Assembly (NCBI GenBank): GCA_015501595.1
Contig: JADNRX010000052.1
Coordinates: forward strand, 1 to 64,000
Direction of reading: 5' to 3'
DNA from: Hymenopellis radicata
Lineage: Eukaryota > Basidiomycota > Agaricomycetes > Agaricales > Physalacriaceae
Length of the DNA: 64,000 nucleotides
This document shows positions 31,753 to 43,105 of this stretch, one piece after another. The stretch's first letter is position 1. The number at the start of each line of letters is the position of its first letter. The translations under genes were made by a program, and so were the position numbers. The notes under the pieces are model-generated. The model ran no database searches and had not been told where the DNA came from. It saw nothing but the letters and a program-made list of their open reading frames with translations.

Positions 31753-33782
31753 ATGTCACCCTGGCCGGTTCTCCTCTGCTTCATCCTCTCCATTCTACAC
31801 CCGACACTATCTAGACCAGTGGGACACGAACTTTCGAAATCCGCAGTAAAAGTAAAAAGAGGCGGCTTTTCTCTCCCCATAGTGCGTACCAAGCGTGGTA
31901 CAGGTCGTGTCAGACGTGGAGACGTTAATGGAGAGGTAGGCTTGGGCGACAACTCGGACCTGTACGTCGTTCATGAACGGCAGAGCTAACAGCTTATTGA
32001 CCTTGTCTTTAGACTCTACACAGTCCCCATAGGACTCGGCGATGACTCTACAGCAGTTCACTTGGGTTCGTGGTATAGTATTCGCCCGCGTATATGCCTC
32101 ACATCCTCCCCAGACACCGGTTCGAGCGACCTATGGGTGATAACCGACACATGTAGGGGTGGTACCTGCGCCGCCGCTACTGCAGCACGCTATGCTTCCT
32201 CGACGCTCAACTTAACAGGGTCCACCGTCACCATGAGCTACGGCGATTCCACGACAGGCACCTCTGCCTCCGGGCCTATCGCATTCGAAACCGCCACCCT
32301 CGCAGGCATATCTATTCTCGACCAGACGTTTGCCGCTGTCACCACCACGACGAATCCGACTGTCAAGTACGGCGCTGCAGGGATATTCGGGCTTGGGTTC
32401 CCTAGCGGGAGTAAAGTACAGGAAGCTCTTGTCGTGAACAAGTTTGGACCGATTGATGCTACGGACGATTTTGTGCGGGCGACGGAGGCGTATGGGCCGC
32501 TGCTTACGAGGATTGCGATGACGAATGAGCTAGAGATGCCTATGTTTGCGATTGAGCTGCAGAGGGATACAATTGATATTGGTGGTCAGGATGGGATGCT
32601 GACTATTGGGAAGTTGCCCGATGGGATTGACGAATCGGCATTGACGTGGGTTCCGGTTCGGCTCTATGCAGCCAATGATGGTGGTTTAAGAGCACCAAGC
32701 TTTGCTCCAGATGAGGTGGGCGGTATAGTGCACGTAGCTTTCTTTTCAAACTTACTCGATCTTTTTAGGTTTATCCTTTGTAAGTTCAAAGCTAAAGGGC
32801 ATTGTTCTCCTTCTTATCTCGCCCTCTAGCCGTTGGGAGATTGAGATTGAAGGGGTCTTCTTGAACGGCAACAAACTGGCCGACTCGACGCAAGCTGTAT
32901 CTGGCGGTGTCGACAACAGTATAGTATCAGCTCTCATAGACACCGTACGCCGTCTTACCTTTCCAGCAATGCCATCTAATGTCTCATAGGGCAATTCGCT
33001 GTTGCGCGGGCCATCTGATGTGGTTAACACGATGCTCTCAACTGTCTCGTCAACATTCAATCCGTCAGACAGCAACTCCGAAGCGATATTTCCTTGCACA
33101 ACGCCTCACACTCTTGCGTTCCAGATCGGTGGCAAGGTACTTTGAATGTTGTATTTCCTTTCCTCTCTTGTGCTTATAACTTTTATAGCAATTTCCTATT
33201 GATCCTCGTGATTTTATCGGGGCAGCGGCTTCGGGAGATGCGACGAACTGCGTTGCCGATAATCTTGTCTCTACAGATCCGCCCAGTCGTGGCGCGCTGT
33301 TCCGCTGGAGTCTTGGGGATCCATTCTTCAAATCGTGAGTCTCGACTACCTCCAGGTGTGGCGTTTCGTATTAACTCTCTTCTAGTAATCTAGTCGTCTT
33401 CCATTACGGAAACTTGACGCACCCATCTGTTGACCCGCCTCGTGTGGGCATCATGTCTGTCGTTCCCGCAAACGCGACTGAAGAGCTGCAAGACGCCGTC
33501 CAGGATGCAGCAGAGAATGGCGGAAACTTTGAGTCCACGATTGAGGTTGCACCTACGTCGGAAGCAGCGGCTGATGCTGAAACGACCGTATCATTTGTTC
33601 CTGCTGAGACGACCACGGCGGTGTCGACCGCATTCACGACCCCGTCATCATCTACTGCTGCCCGTGCTGATGGCGCTGCCTCCTCTGATGCAGCAGGCTC
33701 TTCAAATAGTGATTCTAGGACTTTGATACTGAATTGGGACATTTTGTGTTTACTCTTCGTTATCGTTGGGTTATTGCTGTAA
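31753..33782 (+). CDS. secreted, probably membrane-anchored aspartic protease (A1 family)
   Basis: Pepsin-fold endopeptidase. The ATG at 31753 begins a signal peptide (MSPWPVLLCFILSILHPTLS), then a basic propeptide ending in a VRTKRGTGRVRRGD processing region. Catalytic motifs: DTGSSDLW, formed across the 32069-32116 intron, and the second DTGNS (ALIDTGNSLLRGPS), also spanning an intron. VTMSYGDSTTG corresponds to the flap, and GIFGLGFPSGS is family-typical. After the catalytic body a Ser/Thr/Ala-rich linker leads to a hydrophobic C-terminal end (WDILCLLFVIVGLLL). That suggests a GPI-anchor signal or single membrane helix, as in yapsin-like proteases. Exon 1 is 31753-31961; further introns sit at about 32719-32768, 32780-32829, 32943-32990, 33137-33188 and 33335-33388. 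The M28 gene follows 150 bp downstream. Confidence 0.9.
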
Positions 33783-33931
33783 TCTCGAACGTAATATAAT
33801 CGCACTCTTTACATTAGATTTCGCGAACTCAACGGACTTTAAGGCGATTGGATGAACTTCCTCGTCGTTCACCGCGAACAGAACCAAATCAGGACCTGTG
33901 CAGGCTGCTGCCTTATCCGGATACCACCATC

Positions 33932-35762
33932 ATGTCCGCCAAGGCGGCTATTCCTCTCGCTCTCCTCCTCTTTACGCCTTTCGACGCTGAGCTGCTCAAC
34001 AATGCGGAGCCATGCATATCGTCGAGCTTCTATGGTAACTTTAGGGACGGCGACAAGTTGCAGAGCGTGTTCATTCCTGAGGAATCATGTCTCGACGACT
34101 GGATAACGCACCAGGATGTGCAGTCTGCATCAGTCGTGGGCGCCTCGCAGGCCATCGACCAGCTTGTTTGGGTCGAGAAGAAGGCCATCGATCCTCAGCT
34201 GGAAGCACAGGAGCCCTGGAACAAGGAGGACTTTATGGCTTTCCTCGATAACCTGTCACACGACCTTGTCGCGTCCGACGGCGTTCAAGAGCTTCTCGCC
34301 CAAAACACTTTCGAGCTACTGTACTACTCCGACAATGCCGCACTTCTGTCTCTCAGCGCAGACAAAGCCCTTATCGTCGATACCCTCATTCCGCGGTTCT
34401 GGAAGTCCACGTTGTTGCCCAAGGAGCCCCTGCGCTACGTCCCCGTGTTGCCTAACGCCACCGCGCGCGTCCGGGACACCATAGCAATGCTGCAGTTCAA
34501 TCCCGATGTGGCGGCGGTGGTGAATAGTCTCTCTGTTGACCAGATCAAGAACGACATCCGATTTCTGACCGGAGAGGACCCCAAGTCTGGTATCATATCG
34601 CGCCATTCTTACGCAGAAGGGTCGAGGACCGCGGCGGCGTGGCTGAAGAGTCGCATCGAGGATACGGGCGCGGTATGCGAGCTCAAGCCGTTCCTTGTTG
34701 GGTTTGCACCTAATGTTGTCTGGTAACTCGTCCCTTTCTTTGAAATGAGGCTGTAACTGAGATTATGACAGTCGATATGCTGCTATCGAGAACACTACGG
34801 AGACCGTCTTGATCAGTGCCCACTACGACAGTCGAGGCTCGTTTGGAAGTACTCGTGCGCCTGGCGGAGACGATGACGGAAGCGGAACAACTGGGATTCT
34901 GAATATTGCGCGCACGATAGGTGCAAAGGGCATCAAGTTCCACGCGAATGTTGAGCTCGTTCTCTTTGCTGGAGAGGAACAGGGGCTGTTGGGCTCCAGA
35001 GCATACTCTCGTGCGTTCTTTGTTGTTTATATGCGCATATATGCTGAATCTAGATACTAGGTGAGCTGAAGGCAGCCGATGCTAATCTCACACTCGTCAT
35101 TCAAGCTGATATGACTGCTTACCACCAGCCTGGAGAACCCGCCCAGCTCGGACTTCCTCAGAGGTATGCGCCGAAGTCTTATATTATCCCTTCGTGTTGA
35201 TATCGTTTTCTATAGCATTGGCAGCTCGGAAGTCGCTGATCTCGTTCTTTCCATTGCTAACATCTACAGTCCCGAACTGACTGTTGGATATACAGCTGTA
35301 TGTTCCACGTGTTCCACTTTATACCTCATATATGCGTTCTAACGCAATTACTAGGCGTGTTGCAGTGACCACCAGGTATCTCGGATTTATTCTGACGCGT
35401 CTTTTGGATACTGAAGGAGCGCCATAGTCGTTCCACGAGCAAGGCTTCCCTGCTACTCAAGTCTTTGAGAGGGCTGGCCCAAGTATGTGTATTTTTTCAT
35501 GTGGTCCACCCTATCTGACCTTATTTTCAGTCATTGACCCCATGTATCACAACAGTGGTATGCTTGGGTTCAGCCAGTTTCTTCGTTCTCCGGCTGACCC
35601 ATCTTCAGGTGATTTGAGCGAACGAGAAGGATACGACTTTGACCAGTTGAAATCTATCGCGAAAGTTCAGGTCAGCCACATTAGCTCTCGCAGCATGAAG
35701 ACGCTAATGTAACTTAGTTTGCAACTGTTCTTCACGTCGCTGGTTTCGAATGGACGAATTGA
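33932..35762 (+). CDS. secreted M28-family zinc metallopeptidase
   Basis: Likely an aminopeptidase using two zinc ions. The ATG at 33932 begins a signal peptide (MSAKAAIPLALLLFTPFDA). Exon 1 is about 264 residues of N-terminal region. The catalytic domain then shows all five expected metal ligands: H in ISAHYDSRGS, D in GGDDDGSG, E pair in FAGEEQGLLGS, D in VIQADMTAY and H in DPMYHNSGD. The SDHQSFHEQGFP loop is also typical. At least seven introns; the last exons end GFEWTN at the stop 35760-35762. It sits directly behind the A1 protease on the same strand. The two could act together in extracellular protein breakdown (endo- then exo-cleavage). Confidence 0.92.
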
Positions 35763-35849
35763 TGCCGTCATGGAATGGATATACCCCCTTCAATGTAACG
35801 ACGTACTGATCTTGAATAGATGGATAGACTACTCATATTTGGGGGGATA

Positions 35850-36541
35850 TTACTCTTTCGAGGATTCGACGACTATCCAGTCCTTGTCCAATTGCATATG
35901 ATCCTCTGGTAACATCCAAACGTGCTTTTCGCTATCCTTCGTACAATGCTTGACGGTCCATGTGCCGTTCTCTCTCTTCGCCTGCCACGCCCAAAAGCCC
36001 TGCTCGTCACGTCCGAGGCCAAGATGCCAATCCCCGACGCGCGCCACCATTTGTTGCCCTCGTAGTTTTTAACGAAGAGGTACTCGTCGTGTGTTTCGTC
36101 TCTCCAGATCTCTTCGTAGGCTGCCATCTGTCCTGTAGCTGGATTGACCATCTCTCCGCATTCCAGCGTTCTGCCATCAGGAAGCTGTGTGTTGGTCCCG
36201 CAATCTTCGACGCTCATGGCATCCTGAACAGGTATGAATATGTTGTGCTGTTATAATAACTCAAGTTAGACCGACCGTTGTACGCGAATCGATAAGATGG
36301 ATGAATTGCGTTTGCTTGGGCTCCCCTTGGATAAGTTTAGCCTGCGTATAAAGTTAAAGAATAGGGACGTACGCGTAGAGCGATAGCCAGCAAACGCCCA
36401 GTCCAACTCTGATGTTCCTTTGAGAAACCGAACATCTACAAAGATGTTGCTATTACGGCCTGTCAAGACTATAGTGTCTGTTGGTTCGCTGGCATCATCC
36501 GGCAGCCAGCGTATCGAGTCGCGATACGAAATAGATGACAT
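35850..36541 (-). CDS. HRI1: HRI1-family protein, apparent 1-nt frame break
   Basis: Small two-lobed beta-barrel protein of unknown biochemical role, conserved in fungi. Start MSSISYRDSIRWLPDDASEP at 36541, then TDTIVLTGRNSNIFVDVRFL and ELDWAFAGYRST. A 47-nt intron (about 36328-36374) leads to QTQFIHLIDSRTT, and a second intron to SVEDCGTNTQLPDG, ECGEMVNPATGQ, AAYEEIWRD. The conserved last part (MVARVGDWHLGLGRDEQGFW, then ESSKE at the stop) is in another frame. The two frames meet at a run of five T (36066-36070 plus strand); one more base there would restore continuity. The gene converges on M28. Family call good; the frame break may be an assembly error. Confidence 0.75.
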
Positions 36542-36705
36542 GCTGAATCTTGGATGGTGGTGGGAAGAAGGCAAGACGCGTCGCGTCACGATCACGCAAG
36601 GTTCCTTTCGTCAAGTATGTTAAGAAATAAATAAATTAACGCTCAAGAAAACGAGTGGGTGTATGAAGTAGTCGTAAAAAGGGGCTACACACTACTCATA
36701 CTAAA

Positions 36706-38152
36706 TCAACATTCAAAGACTACTGAACGAACGGCGTCTAAGAGGATATCGTTGTAGTCACCGCCGACTTCCCAGACGGCGAAGCCGGCGAGACTATTGT
36801 CCATGATAAATTCTCCCTTGGCTGCGTATGACTCTGCGTTATCAAAGGAGATCATGACCTCGGTGGTGGTATTGTATACGAAGGGCTAGAGGCGATGTCA
36901 TCAGAGATTGATAGTGATACAAGGGAAGAAACATACCGTCTGAGAACACTCATCGAAAACGTAAGGGACACCCTCAACTGGCTCACCGTTCGTGTCAAGG
37001 TAGCCTTCAGCCACCATGCCCCAGAACGTCACGACGCCTCCTTGTGGTTGTGCAACACCGCACGCGTCAACAGTGCCTGCGGCATCGTCCCACGCGTCTC
37101 CAGCAGGGTGAAGCGAGGAGTTGAAGGGAGCGTACACCTGGAGCGTGTCGGTGCCGTTGAAAAGCGTCCGTGGGGGTCACGGCGAAGGAGTGGCCGTAGG
37201 CAGCAAGACCAAGTACGATCTGCTTCCTAGGGAAGCCGGCATCGGTCCATCTCTTGACGGCCAACACGGCTGAGCCCTGCTGGTTAACAGGAGCGGCGCA
37301 GGAGTCGTTCAGAGCAGCCTGGGGTCCGACGGTGGCACTCCAGGAGCCCCAGAGGTCGTAGTTCATAATAGCGATGGTGTCGAGGTAGTTGGCAAACTCA
37401 GAGACATCCTCAGACGGGCTACCTGTTGAGTTCATGAAGGGGCTGATGGCCACAGCGGCGGAGAGCGTGAGTTCACAGCCGATGGGGTGGTCTCGAAGTT
37501 CTTTGAGAAACAAAAGGTAGTTGGCAGTGTCATTGTCGTTGATGGTGTTGCAACCAAGGCCTTGGTGGTTGGGGTATTCCCAGCTGCGAGATGGCTGTCA
37601 GTCAATCACCACGATTGAGATGGAAGATAGACGCTTACTCAAAATCAAGGCCATCAAGATCATATTCTTCAGCAAACGCGGTAACCGTATTCACAAAAGC
37701 TGTTCGATTCTCAGCGCTGCCAACCGCTGTTGACCAGAAACGCGATCCGCTCCAGCCACCGATGGACACCTTGGCCATAACGCCCTATTCAACATTGTAA
37801 GTTTCAGAGTAAGACGAAGTCATAATATTTACATACATTCTCGTGTGCGGCGGCCACAAACTGAGGTAAAACGTCGGGCTCAGAGGCCGCTAAGGATAAA
37901 ACATTAACATCGTCGGTCGTCTCGCTGTTTCGCGAGGGGTTAGTGCGGAGGGGTGTTCACGTGGAGGGGCAGAACTCACGCAAACGCGTAGGTCATAGAG
38001 GTATATTTCGACCAGCTCACGGCATCGAGAGGGAAACCCTCATTCGCGTGCCATCCCGCGTACCAGCCAGTCGCGATCTTGGCGTCGCGGTGCTTCGCAG
38101 CACGAGTCAAAGACAGAGAAGAGAGCGCGAAAAGTAAAGGAGAAAGAATCAT
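36706..38152 (-). CDS. secreted GH18 chitinase, apparent 1-nt frame break
   Basis: Endo-acting chitinase. ATG at 38152 with a signal peptide (MILSPLLFALSSLSLTRA), then IATGWYAGWHANEGFPLDAV. The catalytic GH18 motif DLDGLDFE (D-x-x-D-x-D-x-E) is followed by an intron and YPNHQGLGCNTIND. IAIMNYDLWGSW corresponds to the conserved M-x-Y-D strand, IVLGLAAYGHSFAV to the next, and AGFAVWEVGGD to the terminal Trp strand. The stop is at 36706. The frame changes at a run of four A on the plus strand (37160-37163): LAAYGHSFAVTPTDAF is in one frame and NGTDTLQVYAPFNSS in the next. One base fewer restores continuity, so this is either a recent frameshift or an assembly error. Several 50-60 nt introns. Confidence 0.85.
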
Positions 38153-39257
38153 GATAGACGAAAGAAAAGAGAAGAGAAGACGAGGGAGGAATTGACGCCC
38201 TTCAAAACATGGAAGCTTTTTATCATTGGGCGCTTGTCTGGCGGACCCATTTGGTCTGTTTCGGGATCAAATCAATGATCTCCGCTCCGAGGCCATCGTT
38301 CTCTTTGGGACCCTGAGCGCGGCAGGGACGACGTGTCTTGCTATGCGCTGCATCGCATCTCGAGTGTTTTCGCCAGGAAAGACAGTCTTCAAACTCATCT
38401 CGAGTCCGAGAGCAATCCCAAGGCATCTGCGGCGTCGATCGGGATCTACGGCACTCAGTCGCGGAGGCAATGCAGTTTCAGCTCCGCCGTTGGGTATTCT
38501 CGTAGTACCATCTGCGGGAACGAGACTACTTACCGTTGGGCCTTTAGGCTACCGACGCCACCCCTCATGAGAAAGATCATCCAAATTCGCGTACTTGCGC
38601 TATGTTTACTAGCTAATAAGAGCTCAGAGAGCTATCTCTGGCAGACGCTCCGAACTTCTCTCTGAGTTCTCGGAGCGCTTATGCCTGGAAGTACGTACAG
38701 TCCTAGAATAGGTGCCAACGTTCTATGGCGTACGTACATTCCACGGGATTCGTCCACATGAACAGTATCTCATTGGTTTGCCTCTGCTCGCCTGCTTGAT
38801 TCATCTCCAGGCCCTCTTGCGAGTTGCCGATGCTCCATGGCCTGCTAGCAGCTAAGCCGCCCGAACGAGGGGGGCGGGAAACAATGACCGCACACGAACC
38901 TCACAGACCTGCGATTGCGCGAGTAAGTATGGTCCAATAGGCTCAGATTATGAAGGTCTAGCCTCTTACCCTTGAACCACTGCCCACCGTCGGACGAGCC
39001 GAAGGATTAATTATTCTGACGAAGACGGGTTTTCCGAAAAACTTGACCATCTAGGTGCCACACAAAGTTGGCTAGATTTTGTATGATACTAAGAAAGGCT
39101 GAGCGTCGTTATAGAAAGCAAGGAGGGGCGATGTGGCAAAGAAAAGGGTCCATACTCGCTCAGATAATCATCAGTGTCTCTCGAGAGCTCTCGAGTCTCA
39201 AAAGAGGTGAGATCGCGCGGCTAAAAGGATGGTAGAAGGAACAACGCATCGCGTAAT
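38153..39257. other. intergenic region, no secure gene
   Basis: About 1.1 kb upstream of the chitinase. Open frames near 38226-38665 on both strands overlap each other and show no family features. Local palindromic words (CTCTCGAGAGCTCTCGAGAG around 39179) are present. It probably includes the chitinase promoter and decayed sequence. Confidence 0.4.
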
Positions 39258-39259
39258 TG

Positions 39260-39655
39260 GGAGTCCGGCGGAGGACCCCCAATAGTGCCGCCAAATGTCG
39301 TCCTGAAATTGGCCTGATTTGCCCACTTCATGTCCGAACCGATTTTTGGCTCTCAAGCTCGATTTTTGTCCGAATTTCTGACTGGCCTTGTCTCAGAGGC
39401 AGTTTTTGTCCGAATTTTTGGGTCGGCCTAGCCACGATTTGTCAAAAAATTTCCGCCGGCGGGCCCTTTGGGCCCGCCATGCCCAGATTTGCTCCTCCAG
39501 GCTGATTTTTGTCCGAATTTTTTTCCCGGCCCGCCTGTTGGCGGGCCTATTTTTTGTCCGAACTCGGAACGACATTTGGCAAGTTTTGGCCAGTTTTTGT
39601 CCGAACCCGTAGGACGACATTTCATAGTACTATTGGGGGTCCTTCCGGCGGACCG
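39260..39655. mobile_element. non-autonomous TIR element (MITE-like), about 0.4 kb
   Basis: The ends are inverted repeats of about 43 bp: 39261-39303 (core GGACCCCCAATAGT, then AAATGTCGTCC) matches the reverse complement of 39612-39654 with few mismatches and one 1-bp indel. The interior has no gene. It holds at least five copies of TTTTTGTCCGAA spaced irregularly (about 39363-39602) and a GC-rich palindrome GGGCCCTTTGGGCCC at about 39460. I could not recognise a clean target-site duplication or assign a superfamily. Confidence 0.7.
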
Positions 39656-39681
39656 CGCAAGGAGGAATGGAAGGATCTCAA

Positions 39682-39719
39682 GGACTACATCCGACATCCA
39701 GGACTACATCCGACATCCA
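39682..39719 (+). repeat. two-copy 19-bp tandem repeat
   Basis: GGACTACATCCGACATCCA occurs twice head to tail (39682-39700 and 39701-39719), then degenerates to GGACTCCAGG. It is a minisatellite-like array just outside the TIR element. Confidence 0.8.
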
Positions 39720-40204
39720 GGACTCCAGGAGGCTATAATCCGTAACATCCGTCTGCATTCCAGTGGCTGATGCTACCGCTAGGAACACACCTGTAACGGA
39801 TCGCGTCCGCTCTGCAGCAATGAATTTTGCGAGGATATGTGGCCGCGCGAATTCGACTCGAATGCCTCGATGACGGTTCGCGACCAGTGGGACCGAGTAC
39901 GCTTCTGTGTACATGTATCCGTTCAAAATAGTTCCAAATCTTCATTGGCATCATCATGAGTATGCTTCCGACGATGAGGACGATGGCCCAGACTTTTCCG
40001 ATGAGGAGATGACCGCTATTAGGCGCGATGACTTTCGCGGCCAGAAACCGCTCAAACCTCGCCCACCGTCGTCTATTCTGACGAGGAAATCCAGGATATG
40101 TGGCCAGTGCCGATGCTGAAAAGAATGAAAAACTCTAGTCTGTATTTTCTTGCCGGACAACAACCGTAGCTCGCCCTTCCCGATTATGTGTTTCCAGCAT
40201 CATA

Positions 40205-41947
40205 TCATCCAACAGTAAGTATGTCAGTACTGTCTAAGCCCCTAGGCTCCAAAATCGCAGTCACCCGAACTACCAGGTCCATACCATCATTAACAAGTCC
40301 AGAAAGAATGCGGGCTTCGACCTCATTCCGAAGACGAGGCAGTCTCCCGGTCGTATCATGATATGGTGACTCCAGCAGTCCTGCGCTCAAGCTAAAGTGG
40401 AACGTCTGGAGTTTGGCTAGCCCTCGTTCCGTGTCCCCCACCCATCGAGCCTTGACCATCGAACTGAAACTGCTCCTTGGTCTGAAATAAGGAAATCCAC
40501 TCGAGTCCATATGCTCGGTTAGACAAATCTTGACTGAAGAAACACGAGGAAGGAAGGTGACAGTCTGCTGTGGTGTAACTTGCAGGGCTTGGATGAGCTC
40601 TGTGGCTTCCCGCATTGCCTGCGTATTGGGTTCATCGTTATCGTCCGCCATAGACGCACGGAGGTGCAGGGCTGTAAGACTGGGTGTTTGTGACAGGATC
40701 GAGATGAGTAGATGGTCGGCCAATGTCAAGTCGATGACGTCGAGTTTGGTGAGACTCGTGCAATGGGAGCGACGCAGGAGACGGTCGAAGGAAGGCAAGA
40801 AATTGGCATACTCGCTATCAAGGTCTTTGGAAAGTACAGCCTCCTCCAAATGAGGCAGTGTGAGGCGGTCGATAAGGTGACCACACCCCGTAGTGAGCTT
40901 GTGAAGATTGGAGTGGATCAATGGTGGGATGAGCGGGTGGAGAGGGAGCTGGGGTCCGAGTCGCTGCATCCTATGACACGAAGCTTTTCGATGGAAGTAC
41001 ATTGACCAACCAAGCGTATGTACGCCAAACAGTCCTCATGGAATAGAGGTAGTCCCGTGTCATCTTCGATAAACAGGTCTGTGATTTTGGCAGATGGAAG
41101 ATCAATGGGCACAGTTTCCCAGTTAAGGCTACTTTCCTAAGACGCGGGCAGTCCCTAAACGCATGATGAGCTGGTTGGGCTTCGGCCACTAGGGTCGGTT
41201 CATACGAAAACCAGAGGGACAGCGATTCAAGCTGAGGAAGTCGATCACAAAGGGGTGCATACAGTGTATCTGAATGCTCGTATTCAAGGACTTGCAACGT
41301 CCGCCAACGATGTGATTCAGCGAAAATCATTCCGAGAACCCGATCCCTCAATAACGATAAAGGATGGACATCAGATGAGCGACGAATCCGATTGTGATAA
41401 TCGGCGTTGGCAAGAGTAACCTCTAATGGACACTGCCCCGTGCGTTGCAAGACGAGTTCTAGGATGGGGCTTCATTCGCAGATGGCATCAAATCGACGAC
41501 CATTGTTGACCATAAGGAATGGAGGGATAGTGCAATGTCGCGCCAAGGCCGACATACCTGGCTCAATGCCCAAATAGGGCCGGATGAGTCGCAGGCATCG
41601 AAATCCTCGTCCACTCTAAGGGCGGCGAACAGAAAGATTTCCGACCAGAGTTCCGGAGGAACGGCGCGGCGCGGATGGATAAGGTTCCTGTACTGTTTGT
41701 GTACGGCTTCCAGTGCGTCGCGTTCTTGCTCCATGGAGTGGAGCGTCGCCTGCAAGGCCGCAATTTTGGCACTCATAGACGAGATGTCCGCTTCGATACT
41801 GGGCAGGATGGTGTTTGAATATGCGACGCCTCTTGTTCTGTTGCCGGAAGTTGGTAGTACGAAGACGGTGAAGGGAAGGGATGTTTCGAAATCGCGTTCA
41901 TGATGAACGCTACGTTTAGGAAACGCGGCACAACGCGCGCACGTCAT
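40205..41947 (-). pseudogene. F-box protein, paralogue of the 47576 gene, multiply frameshifted
   Basis: Start MTCARCAAFPKRSVHHERDF at 41947. A coiled-coil-like segment (IAALQATLHSMEQERDALEA) precedes the Agaricomycete F-box (AVPPELWSEIFLFAA, WALSQVCRPWRDIALSLHSL), then LRR-like repeats (RLPQLESLSLWF, CPRLRKVAL). The body is split over at least three frames. One break sits at four G on the plus strand (41466-41469), one near 41118-41140 and one near 40930-40975; the C-terminal part (SHCTSLTKLDVIDLTLADHL through the stop at 40205) is again open. Order and motifs match the other paralogue along the whole length. It reads as a decaying family copy. Confidence 0.65.
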
Positions 41948-42074
41948 GCAGTACACTATCGTCTGCAGGTTAGAACGAACACGGCGCGTACAGCAATGGT
42001 ATACGGACCTGGAACTAGGAAATGCTTTGTTGATTGTGCTGATGATGGAAGCTGGACAAGGTATGTAACCCCGG

Positions 42075-42385
42075 TCCCGATCATCCGTACTCTCTTTGCG
42101 ACCGCGTACATCCACGTGAACTACGCGCATCTTGTCAGAGGGAACACTTCTGATTCCGAAGAAGTACCAGACGTCGCGGCTGCGTGCCCGATGACGACGA
42201 CCATTTGAGTGGAAGCGACTTGACGAAGAGCACGACTCTTAAGACGACAGCAATGCATGGGCTACAACAATGTCGGATTCGGTCCTGCATGGGAGCTCAT
42301 CGAGGGTTCAAGAGGCTCAGGCGGGCGCTGAGACGGAGAATGACCGGCGTCCAGTTGTCCATCCGGATATCAAGACATCTCGCCT
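42075..42385 (+). pseudogene. deleted 5' fragment of the TFIIIC WD40-subunit gene
   Basis: Matches the start region of the gene at 44529: upstream words (ATCATCCGTACTCTC), VNYA(H/R)L(V/A)RG, then a jump by internal deletion to the region around 44990-45180 (TGGGCTACAAC.., GAGGCTCAGGCGGGCGCTGA, GATATCAAGACATC). The initiator ATG and about ten adjacent bases present in the parent are missing, and internal frames are broken. It lies head to head with the degenerate F-box copy. Confidence 0.75.
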
Positions 42386-43105
42386 CTCTACAGGGATCTC
42401 TACGCGCAGTCGAGCCTTGGTTTCACATCGAACGCGTCTTCTCTGTTAAGGCGGCTAGAAGGACCTGATAGGTTTTACTTTTACGTCCATGAAGAGCCAG
42501 TCGAAGACTTTGTGTAAGAAAAGTCAGCGGAATTCGACAGTCAGACTAGTGTCTCCTTCCTTCCAATACCACTTTGCTAAATTCTCATTCTACATCAGAT
42601 TCAGTCCCTACATTTGCTTGACTGCCGTAGAACACGCTCGCCAGTTCGACATGGCGTATCCGTCCCATAAAAACGTCGCGCTCCCAGCTCCCTCGACATC
42701 GAGACACCGAGCACTCCCCTCGTCCCCGGTATTGCCACTGCTGATTCGGTCGGCTCCTTTAGACGAAGGATGTGCGACACTTGATGGACGGACGCCGTCA
42801 CTACAGGATATGTCTGACGCCGGTGGCGACGATATTGGCTGCATGTGTTACAGACAGAAACAAAATCGAATGGTGCAGTGCATAGATCTCGGATCTTCCG
42901 TGCTACTGCTGGTATGCCCTCTTCTTTCGTCTGTGACGCTTTGAACGACTTCTCCTGTTCAGGTTCCGCCGTCTCGATCGTTGAATGAGTCTCGATTGTT
43001 GAATGAGCGGGCTACTGAGACTCGACCATGTCTCTCAAGGCCCCTTTGCAAAAGTTTCGTTTATAAAGGACACCCTCGACTGTTCCCTCCTTCATCATTT
43101 CTACC
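42386..43105. other. unassigned region with a weak open frame
   Basis: An open frame at 42652-42944 (starting MAYPSHKNVALPAPSTSRHR) is Pro/Ser-rich with a Cys pair (GCMCY). It resembles nothing I know and could be a non-functional remnant. The last 100 bp hold the promoter of the F-box gene at 43106. Confidence 0.3.

Noticed and set aside
36320..36375. 31-nt intron with an early stop in the HRI1 gene
   Set aside because: Using the next acceptor (CCAAG) gives a 47-nt intron and a continuous family-like reading.
39682..39719. CRISPR-like array
   Set aside because: Only two head-to-tail copies of 19 bp without spacers, in a eukaryotic genome.
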